From Bacteroides intestinalis (GTDB taxonomy: Bacteria > Bacteroidota > Bacteroidia > Bacteroidales > Bacteroidaceae), in assembly GCF_003464595.1 (NCBI RefSeq), contig NZ_QRZF01000015.1, forward strand, positions 81,821-145,820: a DNA stretch of 64,000 nucleotides, read 5' to 3'. The notes below the pieces were generated by a model that was not told the origin of the DNA, did no database searches, and worked only from the letters and a program-made list of their open reading frames with translations. A program made the position numbers and the translations under genes. Every line of letters begins with the position of its first letter. Within the stretch, counting starts at the first letter, position 1. Of this stretch, positions 34,441-43,977 are shown in pieces.

Positions 34441-34974
34441 TTACCAAATTTGAAACAAGAATTCATCTAAAGTTAATCCAACTTTATCAAAATGAACTTT
34501 TTTCTTTACTCGGAGTTTCTTCTTATAAATTGTATCCATTTCTTTGGACATTAGAAGAGATATACACGATATGGGAATCCGCATTCGTATGAAGCAGCAA
34601 AGAAGCAAGTCATCAGAAGATAATTGAGGATAGTCAGTTAATAATTGATTCACTTTGCCTTCAAAACGATTGTTACATGCCACAATCAAAGCTTCTGACT
34701 CTTCTTTCGACAAAGGATGAACAAGACGCAAAAATTTATTTTCTCCTTGTTCTAATAAAGCTAATATGTATTGAACTATCGGAGTTGTTTTCCAAATAAT
34801 ATATTTTAGTTCGTTCTGAGAAGAAATTAGTAATTCATTTTCTTGCTGTAAATCAGCAACTTTCCTAAACATCTTTTGATTATTTCTCTGCATACATATC
34901 AAACGATATATACTCATAAATAGCATAATAGTAGAAACCACCCCCCATATGGTAAGGAATAAATAGCTCATCAT
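34441..34974 (-). CDS. membrane-anchored putative HTH regulator
   Basis: A 177-residue protein with one N-terminal membrane helix (FLTIWGVVSTIMLFMSIYRLI), a coiled-coil stretch (NQKMFRKVADLQQENELLISSQNEL) and a helical C-terminal domain. The last part (LSSDDLLLCCFIRMRIPISCISLLMSKEMDTIYKKKLRVKKK) has the spacing of the LuxR/CsgD-like helix-turn-helix found at the ends of Bacteroides TPR-containing regulators. It lies upstream of the lipoprotein genes and may regulate them. The identification is by pattern, not by a named family. Confidence 0.6.
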   Translation of the reverse strand: MMSYLFLTIWGVVSTIMLFMSIYRLICMQRNNQKMFRKVADLQQENELLISSQNELKYIIWKTTPIVQYILALLEQGENKFLRLVHPLSKEESEALIVACNNRFEGKVNQLLTDYPQLSSDDLLLCCFIRMRIPISCISLLMSKEMDTIYKKKLRVKKKVHFDKVGLTLDEFLFQIW

Positions 34975-35142
34975 ATTTCATTTTGTGACAAAATTCGCTC
35001 TTTTCTAAAAAAACGATTTGCAATATCATACCAATCTCTATAAATTTTATCTCAAAGCTTTTATAATAAAACTTCTTTCCACTTATTATAGTGCTTTTCA
35101 ACCATACGCTTCATTAAGTATATACCTTATATATAGTATCCT

Positions 35143-35174
35143 TTTGCCGAAGAAAAAAATTATCGGTATCTTTG
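35143..35174 (+). promoter_or_regulatory. promoter of trpS
   Basis: TTTG (35143-35146), 20 nt, TATCTTTG (35167-35174): an exact Bacteroides promoter. Transcription would start near 35181. Confidence 0.85.
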
Positions 35175-35181
35175 CAACTAA

Positions 35182-35203
35182 TTTGTTGCCAGCCAGCAAC
35201 AAA
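35182..35203 (+). promoter_or_regulatory. 5'-terminal stem-loop of the trpS mRNA
   Basis: TTTGTTGC and GCAACAAA form a perfect 8-bp stem with a CAGCCA loop, at the very start of the predicted transcript. It is not followed by a T run, so it is more likely a stability or translation element than a terminator. Confidence 0.45.
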
Positions 35204-35240
35204 CCCAAAGAAAAAGATTACTAAGAAATTTAATATAGAT

Positions 35241-36335
35241 ATGACTAAAGAGAAAATCATCCTCACGGGCGACCGCCCAACAGGACGCCTGCACATAGGA
35301 CACTATGTAGGCTCATTGAGAAGAAGAGTGGAGTTACAGAACTCCGGCTTGTATGACAAGATATTTGTCTTCATTGCTGATGCACAAGCATTAACAGACA
35401 ATGTGGACAATCCGGAAAAGGTACGCCAGAACGTTATCGAAGTGGCCCTTGACTATCTGGCTTGCGGACTGGATCCGGAGAAAAGCACTATCTTCATCCA
35501 ATCACAAATTGCCGAGTTATGCGAACTGAGCTTTTACTTCATGAATATGGTAACTGTGAGCCGCCTGCAACGCAATCCTACTGTGAAGGCCGAGATCCAA
35601 CTACGCAACTTCGATGCCAGCATTCCCGTGGGATTCTTCACATACCCCATCAGTCAGGCAGCAGATATCACAGCTTTCAAGGCAACGACTGTCCCTGTAG
35701 GTGAAGACCAGGAGCCAATGCTGGAGCAAGCCCGCGAAATCGTTCGTCGCTTCAACTATATCTATGGCGAAACACTGGTTGAACCGGAAATCCTTCTGCC
35801 CGAAAATGCCGCTTGTCTGCGCCTTCCCGGAACAGACGGAAAAGCCAAAATGAGCAAGAGCCTGGGTAACTGTATCTACCTTTCCGACTCTGCCGACGAA
35901 ATACAAAAGAAAGTAAAGGGCATGTACACCGATCCCGATCACTTGCGCGTACAAGACCCGGGTAAAGTAGAGGGCAATCCTGTCTTCACTTATCTGGATG
36001 CCTTCTGCCGTCCCGAACACTTCGGTCTTTACCTGCCCGACTATCCGAATCTCGATGAACTGAAAGCGCATTATCAGCGTGGCGGTCTGGGTGATATGAA
36101 GGTGAAAGGATTCCTGAACTCCATCATGCAGGAGACACTGGAACCGATTCGCAACCGTCGTAAAGAGTTTGAGAAAGATATACCTGCCATCTATGAGATG
36201 CTGAAGAAAGGCTGTGATGAAGCCCGCGAAGTTGCTGCTGCCACACTGGACGATGTACGCAAAGCGATGAAGATAAACTACTTCGACGATGCAGAATTGA
36301 TAGCTGAACAAGTGAAGAAATTCAGTGCAGAATAA
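35241..36335 (+). CDS. trpS: tryptophanyl-tRNA synthetase
   Basis: A 364-residue class I synthetase charging tRNA-Trp. The HIGH motif appears as [10 protein letters not shown] near residue 15 and KMSKS as [10 protein letters not shown] near residue 200; [15 protein letters not shown] is the conserved tryptophan-site region. The ATG at 35241 is chosen because the longer frame would start within the promoter. The gene is monocistronic and ends at a bidirectional terminator shared with the ompA-family gene. Confidence 0.96.
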   Translation: MTKEKIILTGDRPTGRLHIGHYVGSLRRRVELQNSGLYDKIFVFIADAQALTDNVDNPEKVRQNVIEVALDYLACGLDPEKSTIFIQSQIAELCELSFYFMNMVTVSRLQRNPTVKAEIQLRNFDASIPVGFFTYPISQAADITAFKATTVPVGEDQEPMLEQAREIVRRFNYIYGETLVEPEILLPENAACLRLPGTDGKAKMSKSLGNCIYLSDSADEIQKKVKGMYTDPDHLRVQDPGKVEGNPVFTYLDAFCRPEHFGLYLPDYPNLDELKAHYQRGGLGDMKVKGFLNSIMQETLEPIRNRRKEFEKDIPAIYEMLKKGCDEAREVAAATLDDVRKAMKINYFDDAELIAEQVKKFSAE

Positions 36336-36358
36336 TTTCCGCACTATTATCAAATAGA

Positions 36359-36403
36359 GAAACGCCCTGCCTCCCGTAGATTAACGAGAAGACAGGGCGT
36401 TTC
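36359..36403. terminator. bidirectional terminator between trpS and the OmpA gene
   Basis: The 11-bp stem GAAACGCCCTG / CAGGGCGTTTC with a large loop lies between two convergent genes. The T runs are short, so strength is moderate. Confidence 0.7.
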
Positions 36404-36422
36404 CTTGCTTATGAAAGAACTA

Positions 36423-37616
36423 TTAATTGGCAGATTTTACTAATACCACACGGTTCAGAATTGGCTGACCAAATTTGTCTACACCACCACCGGCTTCAAT
36501 ATTCAAGCGGTCGGCAGCAATACCGTAATTCTTAACCAGTGCATCTTTAACAGCTTGTGCACGTTTCAAGCTCAATTCTTTATTGAATGCCGGAGTACCG
36601 GTTGCAGAGTCTGCATAACCATTCACGGTGTAAGTTGCATTCGGGAACTGCTTCATCTGTTCTGCCAGATAAGACAGGTTCATGATTTCACGCGGAGACA
36701 GTTCAGCAGAACCGATTGTGAAGAATACAGTACGCGGTGCGATATCCGGATCCGGAACAATAACTTCTGTTTCTGTAACTTCGGCTACCGGTTGGTTTTG
36801 AGCCTGTATCAAAGCATTCTTCAACTGTGCATTCTGCGCACCCATTGCGGCCAACTTATCCCGCATAGCAGCCAACTCGATTTGAGAAATCAACTGCGGC
36901 ATCGGACGACGGAAACCACGGGCAGGGAAACGGTAAGTCAAACCGACTGTAGCACTCAGTACGCCATCATATCCATGATCGCCACCAACTTCACCATCGA
37001 ATTTATCTTCAACGCCCATTGCACTTAATTCCAGATTAATATCGAACGCATTCGAAATACGGAATTTATTGATGATACCTGCATTCACAGACAATGCTTC
37101 GCGATGAGGTTTTGAATAGTTGTGGGTAAAACCGGCACCGACATAAGGAATAATTTCATAAACACGATGCTGATTGTAACCACCGAAAAGCGCATTCAGA
37201 TTAAACATCACATCAGCATGGAGGTTCATATAATCAAAACGCTGTTTATAATAACCGTCTTTCATTTGAGTACCTTTTACATAATCTGCCCCTGCATCAT
37301 ATGTAAAACCTCTCGCTTGAAGACCGCTATATTGCAAACGCAATCCTAAACCGGGGGTAAACCATTTGCCAACGGAAACATTCAGCGTCGGACTAATACG
37401 TTTGCCAAAACTTCCGGCTGAATCATTGTCACCAAATGTAGCTTCGGCACCACCGCCAATAGAGAAGAACCAATTGCTCCAGAAAGGATTCGTTATCACC
37501 TGATACTTATCCTGTACCTGGATTACTTCATACTCTACAACTTCACTTGTACTGTTCTGCGCCCAGGCGGCAGAAGTCAGGCCGGCCAGAGCCAGCAACA
37601 TTAGAATCTTTTTCAT
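36423..37616 (-). CDS. OmpA-family outer-membrane protein
   Basis: A 397-residue porin-like protein. After the signal peptide (ends AAWAQ) comes an eight-strand barrel of about 220 residues (FFSIGGGAEATFGDN ... VGLTYRFPARGF), a short helical linker (QIELAAMRDKLAAMGAQNAQLKNAL) and a C-terminal OmpA peptidoglycan-binding domain: VFFTIGSAELSPREI, VNGYADSATGTPAFNKELSLKRAQAVKDAL. The Asp and Arg that bind diaminopimelate are in NGYAD and SLKRA. It anchors the outer membrane to the wall and is usually among the most abundant Bacteroides proteins. Monocistronic, downstream of mutL. Confidence 0.93.
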   Translation of the reverse strand: MKKILMLLALAGLTSAAWAQNSTSEVVEYEVIQVQDKYQVITNPFWSNWFFSIGGGAEATFGDNDSAGSFGKRISPTLNVSVGKWFTPGLGLRLQYSGLQARGFTYDAGADYVKGTQMKDGYYKQRFDYMNLHADVMFNLNALFGGYNQHRVYEIIPYVGAGFTHNYSKPHREALSVNAGIINKFRISNAFDINLELSAMGVEDKFDGEVGGDHGYDGVLSATVGLTYRFPARGFRRPMPQLISQIELAAMRDKLAAMGAQNAQLKNALIQAQNQPVAEVTETEVIVPDPDIAPRTVFFTIGSAELSPREIMNLSYLAEQMKQFPNATYTVNGYADSATGTPAFNKELSLKRAQAVKDALVKNYGIAADRLNIEAGGGVDKFGQPILNRVVLVKSAN

Positions 37617-37729
37617 ATACCTAAATAGTTAAGTGGTTAATTTAAATTCATTATTATAACTGACTAAATAACACCATCCCCACTAAAAGGTTTTTGAAAG
37701 AGATTATTTTTTGTTATTACCTTTAATCT

Positions 37730-39658
37730 TTATCGCGAGAATAATTTCTCAATATCCTCTTCTTTTATAGTTGACAATACAGTACGTCCATCCGGCGTAT
37801 AGTTTGGAGTAGGGCAAGCAAACAGGCTATCTACCAAATTAGCCATTTCTTCATTACTCAGTACTTGTCCATATACGATTGCCGCAGCCTTTGCCAGCGT
37901 TAAAGCCAACATGGTTTGCACTTCTTCTTTTACATCACTTCCCTTTTCCATGGCTGTATGTACCATATTACGTACCAGTTCCACAGGATTCAGCCCCTCA
38001 ATGCCAGACGGAATACCATTGATAGCATAACTGCCACCGCCCAACGGGGTTAATTCAAAGCCAACTGCCGAGAAGTCTTCCATAATGCTTTCCAACACAG
38101 CAGCTTCCGAAGCCGGTAACTGTACGATTTCCGGAAACAGAACGCCCTGAGACACTCCCTGCTTCTGACTGATCTGATTCATATAGCGTTCAAACAATAC
38201 CCGGATATGTGCCCGGTGTTGGTCTATCAGCATCAAGCCGGACTTCACCGAAGTCAGAATAAAACGTCCCTTGAACTGGAAATGCTGCGCCCCCTTTTCC
38301 ACTGCCGGCTCATTAGCATACAACGGTGCAGATAAGGAAGAAGAAGCCTGCGTTTCCGGTACATACGGTGTACGTTCTTCGGACATATCAGTCGATACCG
38401 GCGCAGAAGCCCAATCTGTTTCATCTACAAAGGGTTCTTCTTCCATAGGAGCATTCATTTTGCTGGCTTTTTCCAGCCCATCGTACAATCCTTCCCAGTC
38501 TACTTTCGGACGGGAATAGTTGCCACCGCTATAAGAAGAGGCAGAAGAAGTTTTAAACGGATTGAAGTCTGAATTATAATGCACTTTCGGCGGTTCTATC
38601 GGGCGTGTCTGGTCGAATGCCGGAATATCAGGCATACCTTCGGTGTCAAAATCGATAGATGGTACAGCATTAAATTTGCCCAATGATTCTTTAACAGATG
38701 CAGAAAGTATCTGCCAAATCGCTTGTTCATTTTCAAATTTGATTTCCGTCTTTGTGGGATGTATATTCACATCTATATTTGCCGGATCTACCTCAAAATA
38801 AATAAAGTAAGAGATCTGCTCACCAGCCGGAATCAGCTGTTCATAAGCATCCATCACTGCTTTATGGAAATATGGATGACGCATATAACGGCCATTCACA
38901 AAGAAATACTGATGAGCACCTTTTTTTCGTGCCGTCTCCGGCTTGGCTACAAAACCCGATACCTTCACCATGGTGGTATCCACATCCACCGATAGCAAAT
39001 ACTGGTTCAGCTTTTTGCCAAACACAGCAAGAATACGTTGCCGAAGCGGCATAGCCGGCAGATTAAACAGTTCTGTGTCATTACTATATAAATAGAAAGC
39101 CACTTCGGGATGTACCAAAGCGATGCGTTCAAATTCGGTAAGGATATTGCTAAGTTCCGTAGAATTCGCTTTCAGGAATTTACGACGGGCAGGAATATTA
39201 AAGAATAAGTTTTTAATGGAGAAATTACTTCCCTTAGGGCAAGATACCGCTTCCTGGCTTTCTACTTTAGAACCGGCTATCACAATCCGTGTTCCCAGTT
39301 CTTCATTTGCCGTACGGGTTTTCAATTCTACTTCTGCTACCGCAGCAACAGAGGCCAATGCCTCGCCACGAAATCCCATCGTACGCAAAGCAAACAAATC
39401 GGCTGCTTCTTTTATCTTAGAAGTGGCATGGCGTTCAAAGGCAAGGCGTGCATCCGTTTCGGACATACCTTTTCCATCATCAATCACCTGAATACAGGTT
39501 TTTCCTGCATCCGTCACTAATACATGTATTTCTTGTGCTTCGGCATCAATCGCATTTTCTACCAATTCCTTTATCACAGATGCCGGACGCTGAATCACCT
39601 CTCCGGCAGCAATCTGGTTGGCAACCGAATCGGGCAGCAAATGAATAATGTCGCTCAT
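37730..39658 (-). CDS. mutL: DNA mismatch repair protein MutL
   Basis: A 642-residue MutL. The N-terminal GHKL ATPase is intact: [27 protein letters not shown] and [10 protein letters not shown], with the DNA-binding ring residues HPTKTEIKF near 300. A variable linker follows, rich in Ser and Pro. In the C-terminal dimer domain, the endonuclease motif DQHA(x)2E(x)4E reads [12 protein letters not shown], so its first Glu is replaced. The metal-site motif near the end reads [12 protein letters not shown]. Last gene of the operon with the SurA-like and OstA-like genes. Confidence 0.94.
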   Translation of the reverse strand: MSDIIHLLPDSVANQIAAGEVIQRPASVIKELVENAIDAEAQEIHVLVTDAGKTCIQVIDDGKGMSETDARLAFERHATSKIKEAADLFALRTMGFRGEALASVAAVAEVELKTRTANEELGTRIVIAGSKVESQEAVSCPKGSNFSIKNLFFNIPARRKFLKANSTELSNILTEFERIALVHPEVAFYLYSNDTELFNLPAMPLRQRILAVFGKKLNQYLLSVDVDTTMVKVSGFVAKPETARKKGAHQYFFVNGRYMRHPYFHKAVMDAYEQLIPAGEQISYFIYFEVDPANIDVNIHPTKTEIKFENEQAIWQILSASVKESLGKFNAVPSIDFDTEGMPDIPAFDQTRPIEPPKVHYNSDFNPFKTSSASSYSGGNYSRPKVDWEGLYDGLEKASKMNAPMEEEPFVDETDWASAPVSTDMSEERTPYVPETQASSSLSAPLYANEPAVEKGAQHFQFKGRFILTSVKSGLMLIDQHRAHIRVLFERYMNQISQKQGVSQGVLFPEIVQLPASEAAVLESIMEDFSAVGFELTPLGGGSYAINGIPSGIEGLNPVELVRNMVHTAMEKGSDVKEEVQTMLALTLAKAAAIVYGQVLSNEEMANLVDSLFACPTPNYTPDGRTVLSTIKEEDIEKLFSR

Positions 39659-39712
39659 AAGAACAATAAATTGTTTTTTAAATTAGTTAAGTTAGGAAAG
39701 CAACTACCAGAA

Positions 39713-40003
39713 TCAAATGATTCCGGTACTTATTGCATACCACAAGTATATCAGCAAGGCAATAACAACCAGTATCACCCCCAGATGTACCGGTTTACGC
39801 CCGCTATCCTTGCGTCGCTTCAGGTGAGTAGTTCCTTCTACAAACTTCCCCCGGATATCTTCCGGTGAGAACTCTTTTTCAGGTAACATCCCCAAATCAC
39901 GCTTGGCGCTCTCTTCCATCTTCGCCAACTTCTCTTTCCGCTCATCCACATATATGTATGGATGGTTAAAGCCGCGCGGCTTTCTCATAGTGAACATTCC
40001 CAT
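39713..40003 (-). CDS. small C-terminally anchored membrane protein
   Basis: A 96-residue protein: a soluble basic part (RKPRGFNHPYIYVDERKEKLAKMEESAKRDLG), a short FSPEDIRGKFVEGTTHLKRRK stretch, and one C-terminal membrane helix (VHLGVILVVIALLIYLWYAI). It lies 5 nt after the OstA-like gene and 54 nt before mutL. I recognise no named family; its location suggests a role at the inner membrane, perhaps with lipopolysaccharide transport. Confidence 0.75.
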   Translation of the reverse strand: MGMFTMRKPRGFNHPYIYVDERKEKLAKMEESAKRDLGMLPEKEFSPEDIRGKFVEGTTHLKRRKDSGRKPVHLGVILVVIALLIYLWYAISTGII

Positions 40004-40008
40004 AGCGT

Positions 40009-41670
40009 TTATTTATTTCGTTTAATATTCATATTCCTTGGTGAAGTTAAAGGTTTCCGGTCTGATTTCTGCAATTGCTGACCGGCCTTCTTTCCTCTCC
40101 ATTCAAATATATCTTCCTTATTTCGCGGACGAATATAATCGAACCACGCAAAGGTAGGCAATTTGTATTTCTCCGCAGGAATCTGATCCATCGGATACAT
40201 CGTACCGTTAGCTTTACCAATAAAAGCTCCTTTCTCCATACGTCTATCTTTCAGCAACATACGCAAGAAGCTACCTTCGGCATAATTCAGTCCTATCAGG
40301 CTACTATCTTTTTCTTCCACCGGATAAAAGATAACCAGCACATTGCCGTTCACATCAGCCTGACGCATGTCTCCTTCTACAAAGAAGCCCTTCATCTCTT
40401 TACCCGATACCTGATTATAATGGATAGAGTCTTTCTGTTCTATGGTAAAAGCCTGGTTAATGATATGTACCCAGTCTATAGTACTGTCATTCATATATGC
40501 CTTGATCTCCTCACCTAATATCTGTTGCGAACCGTGCCACAAAATAGGATCAGTATACATCGTCATGCAAGAATCTTTTGAATTATAAACCAAAGAATCG
40601 CACACAGCCTGTACATCGGTACGGTAAGCACGGACTTTATGATAAACACGCATTTCACGATACATGGAATCCGTATTTATATTATAAGTAATCAACCGCA
40701 ACGTATCACCATGCATAAACAAACTGTCACCTTGTGAATAATCAATGGCGACAGCACGCTGAGTAGCAAGAGCGCTTCCCGTTATTTCATTATAGAAACA
40801 ATAGTTACCTGTCAACATGTTTTTGTTGATGGTATCATTCATCTGCACATTCTCAAATGCTTCGCCATATCCTAATACACGATCGTAGAAAATGCTGTCA
40901 CCTGTCAACTTCTTACCTTCGTTAGTCAACACGGAGCGATCCAGAAGTTCAGCTTGTTCAGTAGTAGTATTATAAAATCCTCGTTCAGAGTAGATGTGAT
41001 TATTATCACTCACGATATCCGAAGGCCCCAGAATCGTGGCTATCTTAGTTGCAGTGCTATATTTCAAGGTATCCGAAGTCAATATGAATTTCGGATTCAC
41101 CAACTTCACATCATGGTTGAATACAGAAATTTTCGTTGCCGGACTATATTCCCCCCACTCAGACGTCAGTACATTCTCTTCATCAGTCAATGTACCGCCC
41201 TCAAAGTAGTAACCCAGATTATACAAACGGTCGTAGTTCAAACTATCAGTAGTCAAGGTAGTATTTCGGTTGATCATACGGACATTTTCACGAATCATGG
41301 CCAACTGTGCCATACCGTCATAATACAGATAATCTCCATAGATAAAAAGCGTATCTCCCTGCTCCATACGAACATTACCAAACGCTTCTACCGAATTTGT
41401 CTTTTCGTAGATCAACGCACTGTCACAATACATATACATGCTGTCGTGACGCAACTTCACCGACCGGATCAGTATCTGGATATCCGGATGTAACACTTTG
41501 TCCGCCTGTGCCTCTTCAGCATAAAGCAAATCGACCCGGGTTTTCTTCTTTTCCGGTTCTTTTTTCTTATCTTGAGCGCTCAGTAAACAGACACCAAACA
41601 GGCATAGAAGGCCTGCGAGAAGGAATCTATGCCTGTTCAGAAAATTAGTTCTTGTATTTTTTTTCTGCAT
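40009..41670 (-). CDS. OstA-like protein (LptA/LptD beta-jellyroll type)
   Basis: A 553-residue exported protein with a hydrophobic signal sequence (LLAGLLCLFGVCLLSAQ). Repeats of paired strands such as DSMYMYCDSALIYEKTNSVEAFGNVRMEQGDTLFIYGDYLYYDG run through residues 50-430 and match the OstA beta-jellyroll that carries lipopolysaccharide across the periplasm. It lacks the long LptD barrel. The basic, Pro-rich tail (KSDRKPLTSPRNMNIKRNK) is unusual. In the operon it follows the SurA-like genes, which help barrel proteins fold, so an envelope-assembly role is likely. Confidence 0.85.
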   Translation of the reverse strand: MQKKNTRTNFLNRHRFLLAGLLCLFGVCLLSAQDKKKEPEKKKTRVDLLYAEEAQADKVLHPDIQILIRSVKLRHDSMYMYCDSALIYEKTNSVEAFGNVRMEQGDTLFIYGDYLYYDGMAQLAMIRENVRMINRNTTLTTDSLNYDRLYNLGYYFEGGTLTDEENVLTSEWGEYSPATKISVFNHDVKLVNPKFILTSDTLKYSTATKIATILGPSDIVSDNNHIYSERGFYNTTTEQAELLDRSVLTNEGKKLTGDSIFYDRVLGYGEAFENVQMNDTINKNMLTGNYCFYNEITGSALATQRAVAIDYSQGDSLFMHGDTLRLITYNINTDSMYREMRVYHKVRAYRTDVQAVCDSLVYNSKDSCMTMYTDPILWHGSQQILGEEIKAYMNDSTIDWVHIINQAFTIEQKDSIHYNQVSGKEMKGFFVEGDMRQADVNGNVLVIFYPVEEKDSSLIGLNYAEGSFLRMLLKDRRMEKGAFIGKANGTMYPMDQIPAEKYKLPTFAWFDYIRPRNKEDIFEWRGKKAGQQLQKSDRKPLTSPRNMNIKRNK

Positions 41671-41698
41671 ACAAAAAGAATCAATGTATCATCCGGAA

Positions 41699-43063
41699 TC
41701 AGTCTTTAACCCAACCCGGATACTTGAATGTACAGTTCTTCCAGTTATCGTTGATACGTACGTACGTATGTTTCTGCTTTTCACGAATCCACTTATCCAG
41801 CATTTCATCACGACGTTTTTCCAAAACGATTTCTTTCAGATTCTGATAGTCTTCTGAAATTGTAGCTTTGTGGCCGTTGATGCGGCTTTTCAGTTTCACA
41901 ATCACACACTCTTCTTTACCGGTCTTTTGCGGAATCATAGTAAATGCTGTGGAGATTTCTCCTACTTTCATATTATCTACCACTTTGGCAATCTCGGGCG
42001 GAAGTTCCTGCATCTCGAACTTGGAAGTATTATTGTTAGGATTAGGCAACAAACCATGGTTGTTGCGTGTATCTTTATCTTGCGAAAGTACAGAAGCAGC
42101 TTCCTCAAAAGAGAACTTACCATTACGGATATCATCTGCAATAGAATCCAGACGGGCAGTACCTGCCATCAATGCTTCTTCCGGCACATGAGGCTTCAGT
42201 AAGATATGACGCACCTTGATTCGGTCACCACGTTTTTCCATCAGCTGGATAATGTGGAAACCGTACTCAGACTCTACAATCTTGGAAACCTTATTCGGGT
42301 CTTGCAAGTTGAAAGCCACATTTGCAAATGCGGGGTCCAAGTATCCACGTCCTGTAAATGGCATTTCACCACCATTGATAGCCGTACCGCGGTCATCAGA
42401 ATACAAACGTGCCAACATAGAGAAACTTTCTCCCTTATTCACACGCTCGGTATACTCACGCAGTTTTCTTTTCACATCTTCAATCTCATCCAAAGGGATC
42501 TTTGGCTGCTGTGTGATGATCTGCACCTCTACCTGGGTAGGGATATAAGGGATACTATCCTGTGGCAGGTCTTTGAAGTAACGACGTACTTCTGCCGGAG
42601 TAATCTTAATCTCGCCCACCAGTTTTTGCTGCATCTTCTGCACCTTCAGACCTTCGCGTGCATTTTCACGTAAAGTCTCACGAATCTGGCTGGATGTCTT
42701 ATTGAAGTATTCTTCCATTTTTTCACGCGAACCGATATTGGCGATATACATATTCGTCATATAGTCCACACGCTGGATAACTTCACTTTCAGGTACTTCG
42801 ATACTATCGAGAGCAGCCTGATGCAAAAACAGCTTCTGCACAGCTATTTCTTCCGGAATCACGCAGTAAGGATCGCCGTCAAACTTGCGTCCTTCGTAAG
42901 CAGCACTCATACGTGCTTCTTCCACTTCAGACTTCAATATAGCCTCGTCGCCCACTACCCAAACTACCTCGTCAATCACGTTGTCTTGTCCATAAACGGC
43001 AGAACCGGTCATCAGCGCCAAGGCACATAAAACTACAAACTTAAAGTTCATAAAATTCTTCAT
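41699..43063 (-). CDS. SurA-like peptidylprolyl isomerase with parvulin domains
   Basis: A 454-residue periplasmic chaperone. The signal peptide ends at VYGQD. A SurA N-domain (IDEVVWVVGDEAILKSEVEEARM...) is followed by two parvulin-type domains: one around PTQVEVQIITQQPKIP...GESFSMLARLYSDD...GYGFHIIQLMEKRGDRIKVRHIL and a second from RHILLKPHVPEEALM. SurA guides outer-membrane barrel precursors. It is the third of three related genes in tandem (45519, 43920, 43063 starts). Confidence 0.9.
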   Translation of the reverse strand: MKNFMNFKFVVLCALALMTGSAVYGQDNVIDEVVWVVGDEAILKSEVEEARMSAAYEGRKFDGDPYCVIPEEIAVQKLFLHQAALDSIEVPESEVIQRVDYMTNMYIANIGSREKMEEYFNKTSSQIRETLRENAREGLKVQKMQQKLVGEIKITPAEVRRYFKDLPQDSIPYIPTQVEVQIITQQPKIPLDEIEDVKRKLREYTERVNKGESFSMLARLYSDDRGTAINGGEMPFTGRGYLDPAFANVAFNLQDPNKVSKIVESEYGFHIIQLMEKRGDRIKVRHILLKPHVPEEALMAGTARLDSIADDIRNGKFSFEEAASVLSQDKDTRNNHGLLPNPNNNTSKFEMQELPPEIAKVVDNMKVGEISTAFTMIPQKTGKEECVIVKLKSRINGHKATISEDYQNLKEIVLEKRRDEMLDKWIREKQKHTYVRINDNWKNCTFKYPGWVKD

Positions 43064-43077
43064 TCTGTGTATCTAAA

Positions 43078-43920
43078 CTAATTATATTTAATCTTATCTC
43101 TTTTCACAGTCTGCTGATACAAGTCATCTTTCACAGCTCTCATAAATTCTACTTGTTTCAGATTCAACATCATATCTTTTACTTTAGGACGGGCAAACTC
43201 ATATGGTTCCTGTTGGCCCACCGTGCGGAAATCGCTCACATTCAGAAAATAATGAAACGCCGTATCTTTCAGTTCGATATGACGGTTCTTATTCACATAA
43301 TCCTCTACCTCCGGAACTTTCAGCGGTATCAGATCTAACACATCCGCCATCGGTACCCATTTGTCATAAAAGTATTCATACTTTACAGCATTCTGCAAAC
43401 TATACTTCTCCAAATGCTCCACTGCATCTTGCGTAGGAGTCTTATACCAACGACGTACTTTGTTTAGTTCCGGTGCAGTGAGGGGTACTTTAATGAACAA
43501 CCCTTGCATAAGCGGGCGTTCCAATCTGAATAGTTCTTTATTCTTTTCATAATAATCCGTCAACTCCCCTTCTGATATCTCATTCGAGAGCCTTTGATGA
43601 ATCAACGCTTGTTGATAAGTGTGCATTATCAATGCCTTGCGATAGTTCTCCACTAATTTTTCTATTTCCCCATTATCAGGGATATTGCTTTGAGCTTTCT
43701 CGTACAGCAAGATATCTTCCACCCAGTTGCGGATATAATGTTCAGCAAACAGCAAACTATCATCTTTCGACAATCTTGCCGGAAGTGCAGATTGCAAATC
43801 TTCCTGGTAAAGGAAATTGCCGTCCAGCTCCACCAATGGCGTCTTACCTTTATGGTCGTGCTGCTCGCTACAAGCCACACAGAAAAGGATGGATAGGATT
43901 CCCAGAAAGATTATTCGCAT
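43078..43920 (-). CDS. SurA-like lipoprotein without an evident parvulin domain
   Basis: A 280-residue lipoprotein (lipobox FCVAC, Cys17). The region from VELDGNFLYQEDLQSALP through LLYEKAQSNIP resembles the SurA/PpiC N-terminal chaperone domain, and the C-terminal helix closes it as in SurA, but the typical parvulin core motifs are not recognisable. It starts 57 nt after the gene at 43978 and ends 14 nt before the next SurA-like gene. Probably a membrane-tethered holdase; isomerase activity is doubtful. Confidence 0.8.
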   Translation of the reverse strand: MRIIFLGILSILFCVACSEQHDHKGKTPLVELDGNFLYQEDLQSALPARLSKDDSLLFAEHYIRNWVEDILLYEKAQSNIPDNGEIEKLVENYRKALIMHTYQQALIHQRLSNEISEGELTDYYEKNKELFRLERPLMQGLFIKVPLTAPELNKVRRWYKTPTQDAVEHLEKYSLQNAVKYEYFYDKWVPMADVLDLIPLKVPEVEDYVNKNRHIELKDTAFHYFLNVSDFRTVGQQEPYEFARPKVKDMMLNLKQVEFMRAVKDDLYQQTVKRDKIKYN

Positions 43921-43977
43921 TACCGATTGATATTTACTTTATTTCAAGCTACGAAGATAGCGGTTTAATCGGTTGCA

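Noticed and set aside
35182..35240. A T-box riboswitch before trpS
   Set aside because: The leader is only about 60 nt, and no specifier loop, T-box sequence or terminator is present.
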